From NCBI GenBank assembly GCA_009617715.1, contig VTFK01000263.1, positions 372,001 through 436,000 on the forward strand: a DNA stretch of 64,000 nt. Reading direction: 5' to 3'. Every line of letters begins with the position of its first letter. Position 1 is the stretch's first letter. A program made the position numbers and the translations under genes. Below are positions 53,391 to 64,000 of this stretch, in pieces. The notes under the pieces are model-generated. The model was not told the DNA's origin and searched no databases. It worked only from the letters and a program-made list of their open reading frames with translations. This stretch comes from Plectrocnemia conspersa. Taxonomy: Eukaryota; Arthropoda; Insecta; Trichoptera; Polycentropodidae.

Positions 53391-55469
53391 CATAAATAAT
53401 TGAAATATTATCTAGAGATAATATAATTTACTTTTAATATTTACGAATGCTATGATTTATTAAAAATTTAGTTTATATCTATAAATTTCAAATGCAATGA
53501 AAATATTATAAATATAAAATATTTATTCTGTCAATAACATATTAATATTTTATTTATAGTTGTAGAGATGTGTTTTAAATATTTATCTGCGCCTTTCATA
53601 GCTATGTTATTTTATTTGAAAATATTGTCATAATGTATTACATTCCGGCATCATGGATTATCCCTACTGAAGGTTGATTTTATCCTGGAATCCCAAGATA
53701 AGCAAAAGTGTCCAATATGAAAACCCCCTAATGTACACCATGTCACTATCATATTATCAGGAAGCAATAATGTAAGTAAAATTTTGTATTTGGTTCTCCT
53801 TAATGGTTTACTAAATATATATAGTATATATTTTACAAATATATTTTAAAGAATTTAATAAATAAATAAACAATGTTTATGTTCATATACATATCCATAA
53901 ATTCTTAATATACATATATAGGAAATTCCCAGTAACCATCAAGCAAATAATCACGCATTTAAAACTCTATTTTGGGCAATGCCTGAATATATAAATATTT
54001 ATAAGTGTTTGTAAATTTCAAAATATATTTATTTAACCGACTCGTCTTCTAAAAAGCTATGAAAATGCTGTTTTGTTTTTGGTTATACAAATAATTTTTC
54101 ACGCCTGCTTTATCAATACTGTTTATTTTTTCATTATTTAATCTAACACATTTATTCACAGTGTATTTATATTTGCACATAATTTGTGAGACAGAGTTTT
54201 AAATTTCTCTATGTGTGTCTATTAGTAATTTAATAGAACTTCTTTCTTATTGCTTAAAATTGTCACCCATAATAATCGTTTAGGTCAAGTTTTTAGCAAT
54301 TCTTTTTCGGCTTCCCAAAGCATTTCAAATTTTCAGGGGAGACATTTTACAGTAAATATACATACACTTTAAGAGACACCAAGCATCTTTCTTCAACATC
54401 ACCATTTAAATGCATCAATAAAAAAACACTCTAATTTTATTACGATAAGTTTCTATAATTGTATAATTATTGCTAATTATAATTATACCTAAAATAACGT
54501 TTAAGTGTTGTTCAACATCCATCATCACATATGTGTGTGAAAACCCATAAAACTACTAACTGCAATCGGAAACTGAGTGTATATTTGCTCCCAGCTGCAT
54601 TTTAACGAATCGGGAACGCTGCGTGTTTGTGTGCAGTGTAAATTGGATTTTACTCATTTATTCCAGTAAGCCGTTTCAAATAACAAATACACCCTCAATT
54701 ATTGAGGTGTACAAGTTAATGGCCACAAATGGACGTTTATATTCACACTCTGTATTTATTTTAACAAGATAACGAATGTCACATTTGACAGTTACGCGCG
54801 GACTGATTTATTTTACTTGGATTTTGGTAGATACATTGTACCACATATAAAACAATATCGAAATTCCTGCTTGTCGTTTTGTAACAGACAACAACAAACA
54901 CGCCAATATGGGAATTTATCGTTTACTAATGCGCCCACGTGCCGCCGTTTTGCATCACTGCCACTCTTTGTTGTACCAAAATAGAAATGCACGCGTTGTA
55001 AAGCGACGTGTGCAATCTGCTTCGAATTAGTACTGAGATTTTTTAATTTGGTTTCGTTATTTTGTTGTGTAAATACAATATATTACTTATATGATAAAAC
55101 ATATAAATAATTTACATATATGTATATTTAAAAGAACGGAAAATAAGAGTTGCGTTCATTTTGACAAAACAAAGAGTTTCTATAATTCTTTATATGGTAT
55201 TTTATACTTTAAATATTGTGTGTTTGAATAGGGCAAAAAAAATAATTAAACTAAAGGTGAAAAATCTCAAACAAAGATATGAAATATTCTTTAACAAAAT
55301 AGGAGCAAGTCCTTAATAAAATAAAATTAATAAAGTTTGAAACTTATAAATAAGTAAAATGTATTATTATTTTAAAAATTATATTAATATGATTTAAAAT
55401 TTAATATATTTTAATATAAAATATTAATTTTAACTTTTTTAAAGACATATTTTTCTCAAAATAATTGAA

Positions 55470-55640
55470 AAAAAAAACGAAAAACTGGATTTGAATCCCA
55501 GATAAATCTTTTGTGTTTTAAATTTCTATCGTGCCTAGGAAATCAAAATTAGTGTTTAATAAATTATTTTAATTTTGATCAATCATCATAGAATATATTT
55601 TTCTAATATCACGATTGAATATCGTGATTATTCATTTAAA
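55470..55640 (+). mobile_element. SINE-like tRNA-derived repeat, copy 3
   Basis: On the plus strand: B-box-like CTGGATTTGAATCCCAGATA followed by TTTTAAATTTCTATCGTGCC and, later, TTTTTCTAATATCACG, matching the order of blocks in copy 2. It is in the opposite orientation to copy 2, with the first coding tetraspanin exon between them. Confidence 0.5.
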
Positions 55641-57698
55641 TAAAGCTAGGTCTTACATATATTGCACAAAATTGAGCTACCTTATCTCATAGAAAATTTC
55701 ATATACATATGTATATATAAAAAATAAAATAAATATATAAACATGTGTCTTGTATCCCATATAATAATATAAACGTATCCTGACATCGTTACTAGATGAA
55801 AGTTGATATGAAGAGGGAAGCAGCTGCTTTATTGGTCGGCGTATCTTTACTATGTTTTGTGTTTAGATGGACCCTTGTGTGTCAAAGTTGTGAATTTCAG
55901 GTGTAAGTTGTATTGGGATTTATTCGAAACGCAACTAAATCAAACATTTTAAACACATCCTAATCTAAAAAATATAGTACGGTTAGGTTAGGTTATATAA
56001 AAACAGTTGCGTGTAAAAATAGAGTAGTTTATAATTTGTAATGGAGTATTGAATTTCTGAATCGCTTTTGCTGTTAGGTAGTTTTTTCGTATTATTTTAA
56101 AGTGTAAGATACAGATAATTAATTCGTATGCTGCTATTTTTTTTAACAAAAATACTTTTATGAATAAATTACTTATTTTAAAGTAAATTTATATTATAAT
56201 ATGAACCACGTCATTAAACCAGACGGCTTTGAATAAAGTTATGTATTAAAAAATCTTAGATTTTTTTTATATTATTTATAATACAACAGGTCTATTACAT
56301 TTTTTTTTTGTTGAAAGTTTGAAAAGTAGACAAAAACTATTTTTAACTCCTAGTTCTCTACTCATTGGGGGTCGAAAAAAACAGAAGGGGCGATATATTT
56401 TTCATACTTATAAAGATAAATCAATCACAAAATAAAATGCTTAATAAATATTTCCTGAACCATATATCTTTACTTTATAAATAACCCTCGTATAAAAAAT
56501 AGCCAAAAAGGTCACGCGTTGACCATACAAAGCGTAAGAAGTGTCCGCGACAGCTTTACTAAATCCGTTCGACGTTTTTTGCAAAAGCTCTCTTATACTC
56601 ATAATTGGAATCACATCAACAGGTGTGAGCTGACGTTAAGAGAGAGTGTAAAAAATACATTTAAAAGGGTATGTTTTTTACGCTTACTCAAAAGGTCGCG
56701 TAACAAGCAACGTGCTGGCCTTACAACACCATATACTGACGCCATCGCTCTTTATAACGCATTTGACATTTCAATTTCAGCTACAGCTTTACCTGAAGCG
56801 AAAGAGTTTGTCTACTAGCCGTGAAATATCACCATAGCCGAGGCGCAGTCAAAATTTACGACTCGCATTATCCTCGCGAAAATCCTAAGAAAAATGTTCC
56901 ATGTATAGGCATCTGTATAATATTTTTACGTACAGGTTTTTATGTTTTTTTTTAATAAAAAAATAGCACGTGCTTTAAGTAACAAAACTTATATATGCTA
57001 AAGGAAACTCGCTTGGGAATATTACCCTTGAAAAGTTAGTCTGGGACGGTTCGTTTCTTATTATCGCTCGTAAGTGAATAATTCATAAAACGAGGGTTCG
57101 GGTCTTGTCCAAATTATTGCTATTTTGATTCTTGTTATGTTTGCTTGAACTCGGACTCTGCTCGAATATGTATAAGGTAAGAAATATGTATGAGATAGGA
57201 ACATATTATATGATGACAAAGTTAAATAAAAAAATAACAACAAGCTTTTCGTTCAAACCAAATGCAAATTTTTATTCAAAACAATTCGTAAAGATAAAAA
57301 AATGCATTTATTGACATATTTATAAGAGGTATTACACTGAATATATTAATGTTGTAAATATTTTTGTGATTTAAATACTTTTTTATATGTTTTTTCAATG
57401 GTAACTTTTTTAGATATTTTCTAGCAAGACTTTTACTAAATATTTTAAATTGCATCTCCATTACACATGTTATTTATTTAATTCATTTCTGTATTTCAGA
57501 AATAGTTTTTGTATTTATTAAGGTAGAAAAAGAGTAATCTTCAGTGCAATAAAAAAAATAATTGGTATTTTTAGAATAATAGTGATGTACAAAGTCCATT
57601 ACTGTAAATAGTTATAGTGTTTTTTTTTATTGTAATAGCTAATTTTATAATTTAAAAAAATTATCGATAAGAAAAAAAAATAGTATACGAAATAAACA

Positions 57699-58391
57699 CG
57701 GCGCCCACATACAGTTTTAAAGGATCTTTGTCTTAAAACTAATGTTAATATACTGTGACCAAAATGAACGTCCATCAACAAGTACATAACAGAATCGCGT
57801 AAAGGATTTTGGACCACAATCCCATTAATAACACGAGTTTTGTTTTTACGGCAAATATTCTCCGACATTGAGAGAATATTTCCTTGCTGCGAAACGGTCA
57901 CGGAAATAAGAAATCACCGGATCCACAAGATTTCCGTTGCAATGTAATACGACCTTGGACGATGCCCATCAAGCAAAAGTCGCTTTTTATAGCGTATACA
58001 TATTTTGCCGTTCTGAGAAGCGACTGCAGCGATTGGTTGGATAATCGCTACATAATTGCGATTAGTCAGCATGCTTTTCAGGCCTAGATACAACTCAAGC
58101 AGCCACTCAACCAGCAGACGCCCATCGCCCTCGCACAACATACAATCATGGGCGCTCACATCCTGGGAGAGCAACTCCTTCATACCGAACACCATCGTAG
58201 CAGAAAGTGATTAACTTCCACGCCACACACTAGACCTCTGAGGACCACTCACGGACATCATCCCTGCACCAGATTTTCCACCACCGCTCGGAGAAAACAT
58301 CTCGCCATTTATCGTCTGTTACAACATATGTAAATATAACGTAATAAAACTCTACGTAGTCAAACCCCCTAGGGTTCCCAAATCTTAAAGT
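57699..58391 (-). mobile_element. Unclassified interspersed repeat, copy D (inverted relative to copy C)
   Basis: This is the minus-strand counterpart of 45525-46147, with the same ordered landmarks. It is better preserved in coding terms, with two long open frames on its sense strand (58195-57914 and the following frame down to about 57700). It begins (sense) at ACTTTAAGATTTG near 58391 and similarity fades near CTGTATGTGGGCGCC at about 57700. Confidence 0.7.
57914..58195 (-). pseudogene. 93-codon ORF within repeat copy D
   Basis: An ATG at 58195 opens a frame starting MVFGMKELLSQDVSAHDCML and ending EILWIR. Sense sequence continues past the stop in another frame (VSQQGNILSMSENICRKNKT and on to FGHSILTLVLRQRS), suggesting a frameshifted longer ORF of the repeat. 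The same DNA in copy C is broken. I do not recognise the protein. It is most likely a decayed transposon gene fragment. Confidence 0.35.
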
Positions 58392-61300
58392 CTATTAGAT
58401 TTTACTGTATTAAAAAGGCCTAATGAATGTATATGTATCTTAATAAATTCACTTAAATATATATGATTTAATAAATTATTTTAGTTAATTTTTAATAAAA
58501 TAAGACCAGTTGTTTTATAGCAAATAATTATGGCCTAACATGTAAAGTTTAATAGCTAATTACTATTTAATTTTCATCTTTACATAAATTATACGATATC
58601 TATATTTTATATTTCCTCAATATATTTAAAAAAATATTAGTTTTTTTGTGGTTTTGCTCTTATTTCACAATATAATCAAATTATAGCAGATATCTTATTT
58701 ATATAAAAAAAATGGCAAAAAATATAAGCAATCTTTTTAATATCAGCACATATTTTTACATAAACTAATATCTTACTTTTTAACTGCTAATACTAAAAAA
58801 TCACTATTACACCCTTTTCAATATTCATTTCGTCACACGATTATGCATTTGTACTTATCAGAACTATACTCCAGCAACGTGCAAGTCGAATTCCGATAGC
58901 AATATAGGAAAATGCTTATGCAAATTTCCCGATATTTCCTCGTGCATTTGCATTATCGGAACTCTATAACAGCTAACGGTGCCGTTATTATCCGAAATAT
59001 TTGCACATTATCCTCACACATATACAGAAATATATAAGTGTACCGATTATGCAAATAATGTTCAAAAACAATTCGATTTCATGCATACATATGTATAATG
59101 CAAGGATACGAAGGCGTGTAAAAATATTTAGATTTTCGCCTCCTTGAAAAGCCGCGAGAAGTGAACCTTTTGCTCTCTCGCAGCCCTTTGTAGATGTGTG
59201 TATGTACATATATTTTATATGCATATTGTACACGCACGCGGGGAAAAGATATTATTTTTATAGAAAATGTGGCATAAAAGCTCGGTGTGAAGTGGCATTT
59301 GATCCGGTGACCTCAGTATAAGCGGCGGATTGTCGTAAACTTTGTTGAAAGAGGATTTTCACGTTTGTTCAAGAGTTTCACGCTTTTTTATTTGCCTTCA
59401 ACCGTGCACGTGATGTTTGTCTTGGGATTTGGTTATAAAACCGAGACTTTAGGAAATCACCATCGCATATTTTATAGGCGCGAAAAAACTGATGCGGTTC
59501 TCTTTAAAAGGCCTTGGAATGACTTTGACCAAAATATGATTAAAGGGAAATCAAAAAAAGTATAAATTAATCTGAGGTGATAGCATAGTAGTAACGGTCC
59601 TGTTATGGGTTTAAAAAGTACTTGTTGCAATCTCAGCTGTTAAAAAAATAGAACCATTCGGAACAAATGTTTTCTAACTTGGAAATATTTATAAAAAAGT
59701 TACATGATACAAGGATATTGTAATAAAAGATTCCTATAAAATAAATACCTATATATTGTATATCTTTATTCTCTGAATAAATAATAAGTTGAGAAAAATA
59801 AGATACCACTACAGTTAAACGTTTTTTTTTCTATTGATGTGTATTTTATTTAGTTACATGTTATATAAATATACGCAATAATTTTTTTTATACGTACATA
59901 TGTATGTATATGTTTTTTCTATTTATTATAATAAAGTATTTACCACATCGACGAACCGTAATCATCCCTTATGAACGTAATACACCTTCAGCATAATAAT
60001 GAAGCCGTGGAATTTATGCCATCCACAATACACACCGTCGGGGTTGTTAATTTTTTTATAGGAATGTTTATGATACAAAAAAAGATATAAATATAAGCTG
60101 CGCGTTATTCTACTTACAAAATTTATACTTAGTCTGGATCTGTTGGTTCGTAGGGAAATTTCAAGGGCTGCGTTATTTACGTGAAACTTCAGCCATTTAG
60201 TCGTATGTGAAGTACGTGACCCACGTGCCAACTCGAGGCAAGTTCTTCAGAACCATCTGCCGACTGTAAATGATACGATTTAGATACGCAGATAGGAAAA
60301 CGAAAGTGGTTGTTCGTGCCAGACGTGACGCCTGAGACCGAAAAATTGTGTCATAGTCCGGATAGTCTATGGTAAGAATGCCAGTTTTGTTTTTATATAT
60401 CGTGCTCGTGTTTTAGGCAATTTGAAAATGTGGTACTTATGTGCTGGTACATTTTATTTTTTATGTAATACATAAGAGCAATAAAGCACCTAATTTAGAT
60501 TTATTTTCTGTCTCTAAAAGCGAAATAATAAAGCTTTCAGATTTTATAGCATAAACAAAGCTGAAGTAACTACACTTTATAAATAAGAAGAAAAGCCGAT
60601 GTAAACAGCATTATCATAATTTTTAATAAACCTACTTATAGGGGTTTCAAAACTGTTATTTAAAATTTTATATTGTAAATTATTATAAAAAAAATTATTG
60701 TGCTAGTAAATATGTTACAGTAAATATATATTTTTTAGTGAATTTATATTATTATTAATATAAATATAAATATAATATTGTAAACAGTTTCAGTGAAATT
60801 TTATTGCATTACATTTCTACTAGTATATTTATATTTCTACTAGCGAAAATATAATTCATCTGATAGGCACTAATAAAAAAATATACACCTTTAAAATGAT
60901 TATGAAATTAATTTGACAGTTGTGAAACGTTTATTTGATGTTTTAATATACGCATACTAAAAGTTTAAAAAATATAGTTTTAAAAGGTTTGGGTTTGAAC
61001 AGCAAATGAACATTTCGCAACTGTTACAGTGTGTGTATTTTATATATTTGTATTAAATATATATTCACTAACTAAATCAATTAAAATGAATCAAACAATG
61101 GATTTATAATTTCACTGGTCAATATCAATGAAACTTTTTTTAATCATTGCACGGATGATCCGGTACGACTATTTTCAAGAGCAAATTTGGCTTGTGGTTT
61201 ACAGGATTTAACAAGCAACGTTTTGATTATAAATTTGTAATACACATAATAATTTATAATTAATATATGTCACTGAATACAAAACTCAGTTTCGTGGTTA

Positions 61301-62769
61301 CTATTTATTTGTAGGTATTTTTATAATCCATTGTAACGCATTGGGCTCACGCCTGTCATGTTTAAATAGTAGATTATATAGATAAATAATAAATAAATTT
61401 ATTATGAAACAAAGATAAAAAAAATACAAAAATAAACTGCATTGTTACTACAATGGTTGAAGCAGATCTAAGTTTTTATGACGATAACTAGATGCTTCAA
61501 ATATATATTTTCAATCATAGAAATATGTCTAAGATCATCTTCCTAAGTTATTAATTACATATTTATCAGCTTTGCTAAAAATAATTAATTCTTGCTCCTT
61601 TCTTTTACTAATTTATTTTATTTTTGAGCATTCATTTTTGCTTATTTATATTAACATTTACTATTATTAAATTACAAATCTGATTTTATGGATTCTAAGG
61701 TTTAACTATCAATACTCGTGTTGTCATAATACAGATTTTTTCTGCTGACCACGTTATTTTTATCCCATTTATATTATTTCTTAGTATTTTTTAGCGCAGG
61801 TGTAAGCTAGTTTCCGATCAAAAACCATCAAGAGAATGCCCTTTTCCTGCTTTCTTGCATCAAACAGATTTATGTAAGAGCAGTTCGACGTTAAAGAGAT
61901 CCACAGCATCCTGAAATGCTAAATCACAGATAACATCGAACAACCGTGCTCGGGGCGTATGATCTAACGAGCGACTAACTAATGGGCTACATTATATAAC
62001 CATAAAAATATATCTTAAAGGTCAGAGTTGTGGTAATACATAATTTTGTTATTAGATTTATCGCAATTTTGACGTTAATGGATTTTCCGTAAAATAACAT
62101 AATAACTATGTTCCTCATAATTAGATCTATATATTGCTAATTAATTGCTCTGAATCTCAATGTTATACGCTGATTATTATTTCTTAATTATATTTTCTTA
62201 TTAACTTATGTAAATGATTTGTTACTTTTATGGTCATACCACACACGCACGAACGATTGACAACTTAATGACTTAAATATTATTAAACGAAAACAGGTAA
62301 TAAAACTTTGTTACTTAATAGGAGCAGTTGAACAGGATTTTTATTACGCCTAATTGTTACTGGTCAACATAAATATAAATTTATTGAATGGGTAATTTAT
62401 TTATTTATTTATGTCTTATGCTAGAGTTGTCATGTAATTTGCTTTAAAAACAATAAAAATTGAAATACTAAAAAAGTAAAAATATCTATTTATCTTTAAT
62501 ATATAATATAAATACAGAAATGTATTGAATTTTTTTTAAACATATATGTCAGATATTGCCTCTAAAATTTGATCCAAATATCTTTAGGGTTTTTTTGTGT
62601 AAATTCTAGAGAAAAGAATTTAATGGAGGTTAAAAAGAATCGGTTTTTTTTTTTAGAAGAAACATTAAAACACCTCACATAGCTTATCTAAAATTATCGA
62701 GTTTTATGAATATTGAATTCCATATCAGATAAAGTATTCATTATTCGTGATATATACATATTCATGTGT

Positions 62770-63120
62770 AGTAGGTATAAACTTTTTAGGTTCGGCGACG
62801 CACTAAGTACTAAGGACAGGCGGTGGCGTTACGCCCTGGATATTACGGGCAAATTCCACGTGTTCATGTGCTCCAAATAGGTACGTGCCGGTCTGACCGG
62901 TCCTCGGTACGTGAGCCCGAGGACACGTGAGGGATGCGGCACACATTGTGGGCGTGAGTGCTGTGACCATGATTCAATAAAAGCGGGCACGGCTCCCATA
63001 AATACGACTTTGCTGCCGCCGCTAAGCCTGATATAGAATCGAACGTATATCGATGCGTATGTACGTATATGGGTATATATGTGAAAAAAGCTGACGGAGT
63101 AGATGTATTACCTCCCAAGA
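62770..63120. promoter_or_regulatory. GC-rich island with E-box and inverted-repeat motifs
   Basis: An unusually GC-rich block containing CACGTG E-boxes (about 62857 and 62924), an inverted repeat CCGGTCTGACCGG and a second, CCTCGG with CCGAGG, just after it. A consensus splice donor (AAATAG then GTACGT) begins at 62881 on the plus strand. Two plus-strand frames are partly open before it. It could be a promoter/first exon of a neighbouring gene or a conserved regulatory element; nothing decides between these. Confidence 0.25.
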
Positions 63121-64000
63121 AGTGTAAAGTTCTGGTTTTATAGAGAATAGTATATTTTTAGACTGTGAATGGATATGTGCTAGTGTATGTTTTGCAGAAA
63201 ATATTTTAAGGATATTTATTATAATTGAATTCGGAGAAATTTCAAAAGGAGCAGTAAACACATTTAATGATTAATAATCTTATGATGAATGAATTATATT
63301 CTGATTAAGCCTTATCACATTAATTATGCTTAAATACATATATTAAATTATGTGACCTTTACATTAAACACTTTCTGACACTGGTTCTAATAATCAGTTG
63401 AATTTCACCCATGTGTGAAAGTATCATTTTTATATATGAGACTTTAAAGAAGACAGCCACAAACAAAAATTAATAGATTTTAATGACAAATGTTTAGTGA
63501 TTTGTATTAAAATAAAACAACTTAATAGGAACAAGCGACTCTATTCTGTATTGCGATTTAATGAACCAGTGAATATTTTGCGCTATAAACTTATAATCTC
63601 ATGCTTCATATTCAATGTATACTGTATTTGCTTACTATGAACTATTTCTTTATAAATATATCAGTAAATCAGTAGATATAAGCAGATAATCTCACTTTTA
63701 GGAAATGGATCTGTTCCTAACTACTACAATACTTTTCGTGTCAATGCGATCATGTTAGTCGATAAAATCTCTTTCGTACCGCCTCTTCACGTCGTTCATC
63801 TACGATAAATATTATTAGACTAATGTTTATAAAAATTAAATATTTGTAGGTCGATTTTTTTAATTTTTCTTTATTGTGAAAATACGGTTTTTCGGGTATA
63901 TCTTAGAGTTTCTAAATACCCGAGATACGGGTCGCAATTCAGTGGCATTTCCGGGAAATCCTGGAGTTGAAAATGTAGCATTTTATATATTTAATCACTA

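Larger units (their letters stand above)
50007..64000 (-). other. Upstream of the tetraspanin start exon: 5' intron and flank
   Basis: If 50006 is an acceptor, this is the tetraspanin's 5' intron, with a leader exon and promoter somewhere within or beyond it; I could not place them. Content is a hAT MITE (52084-52348), a LINE fragment (52430-53390), SINE-like copy 3, repeat copy D and AT-rich DNA. GC-richer islands without supported genes lie at about 51010-51430, 54580-55040, 56510-57130, 58830-59560, 60110-60420, 61800-61990 and 62770-63120. Of these, 62770-63120 is the most GC-rich. Confidence 0.6.

Noticed and set aside
55981..56000. GGTTAGGTTAGG as a telomere-like repeat
   Set aside because: Only two units are present, which is no evidence of a telomeric array.
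56519..56818. 99-codon plus-strand frame rich in Arg, Ser and Thr
   Set aside because: It has no ATG start, no flanking splice logic and no recognisable domain, and it overlaps an imperfect inverted repeat. Chance is sufficient.
62864..63118. 84-codon minus-strand frame in the GC-rich island
   Set aside because: It starts at TTG, and open frames on both strands are expected in this composition.
1..64000. CRISPR arrays, bacterial operons, riboswitches, or a novel defence system
   Set aside because: Spliced eukaryotic exons, long introns and animal transposons make a prokaryotic reading untenable, and no regularly spaced repeat array was seen.

Overview
This window reads as AT-rich arthropod nuclear DNA, most likely from an insect. 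Coding exons are short and far apart, with canonical GT/AG splice sites and introns of 14.9 and 32.1 kb. Between them lie degenerate TIR transposons, a LINE fragment and tRNA-derived SINE-like copies. GC content looks like roughly 30 percent by eye. I cannot assign an order with confidence.

The one gene I can support firmly is a tetraspanin of the CD151/TSPAN11-like type on the minus strand. Three coding exons are present: 49840-49655 (residues 1-62), 17568-17377 (63-126) and 2500-2327 (127-184). All join in phase 0 and together encode the N-terminal tail, TM1, the small loop, TM2, TM3 and the start of the large extracellular loop. The rest of that loop, with its expected CCG motif and disulfide cysteines, and TM4 must lie to the left of base 1. 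The first coding exon carries a 5' leader beginning at a splice acceptor (50006), so at least one non-coding exon and the promoter lie further right. The leader has two short upstream ORFs.

Layout: 1-2326 is the start of the next intron and holds a complete hAT-type MITE with 8-bp target duplications. Positions 2501-17376 are an intron containing a PIF/Harbinger-like element (11260-12220) and a possible plus-strand terminal exon of an unknown gene (5653-5913) with a polyA signal. Positions 17569-49654 are an intron containing the second, inverted copy of that element (30092-31152), SINE-like copies, two weaker plus-strand exon candidates, a strong hairpin at 42290 and one copy of an unclassified repeat (45525-46147). 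Positions 50007-64000 hold a second hAT MITE, a decayed Jockey/CR1-like LINE reverse transcriptase, the inverted partner of the unclassified repeat, and GC-richer islands.

I saw no clear new biological system. The most interesting pattern is architectural: inverted repeat pairs flank both the middle tetraspanin exon (Harbinger-like copies) and the first coding exon (unclassified repeat and SINE-like copies). That arrangement is known to favour exon circularisation or double-stranded pre-mRNA. Almost all other open frames are at or below the length expected by chance in such AT-rich DNA.
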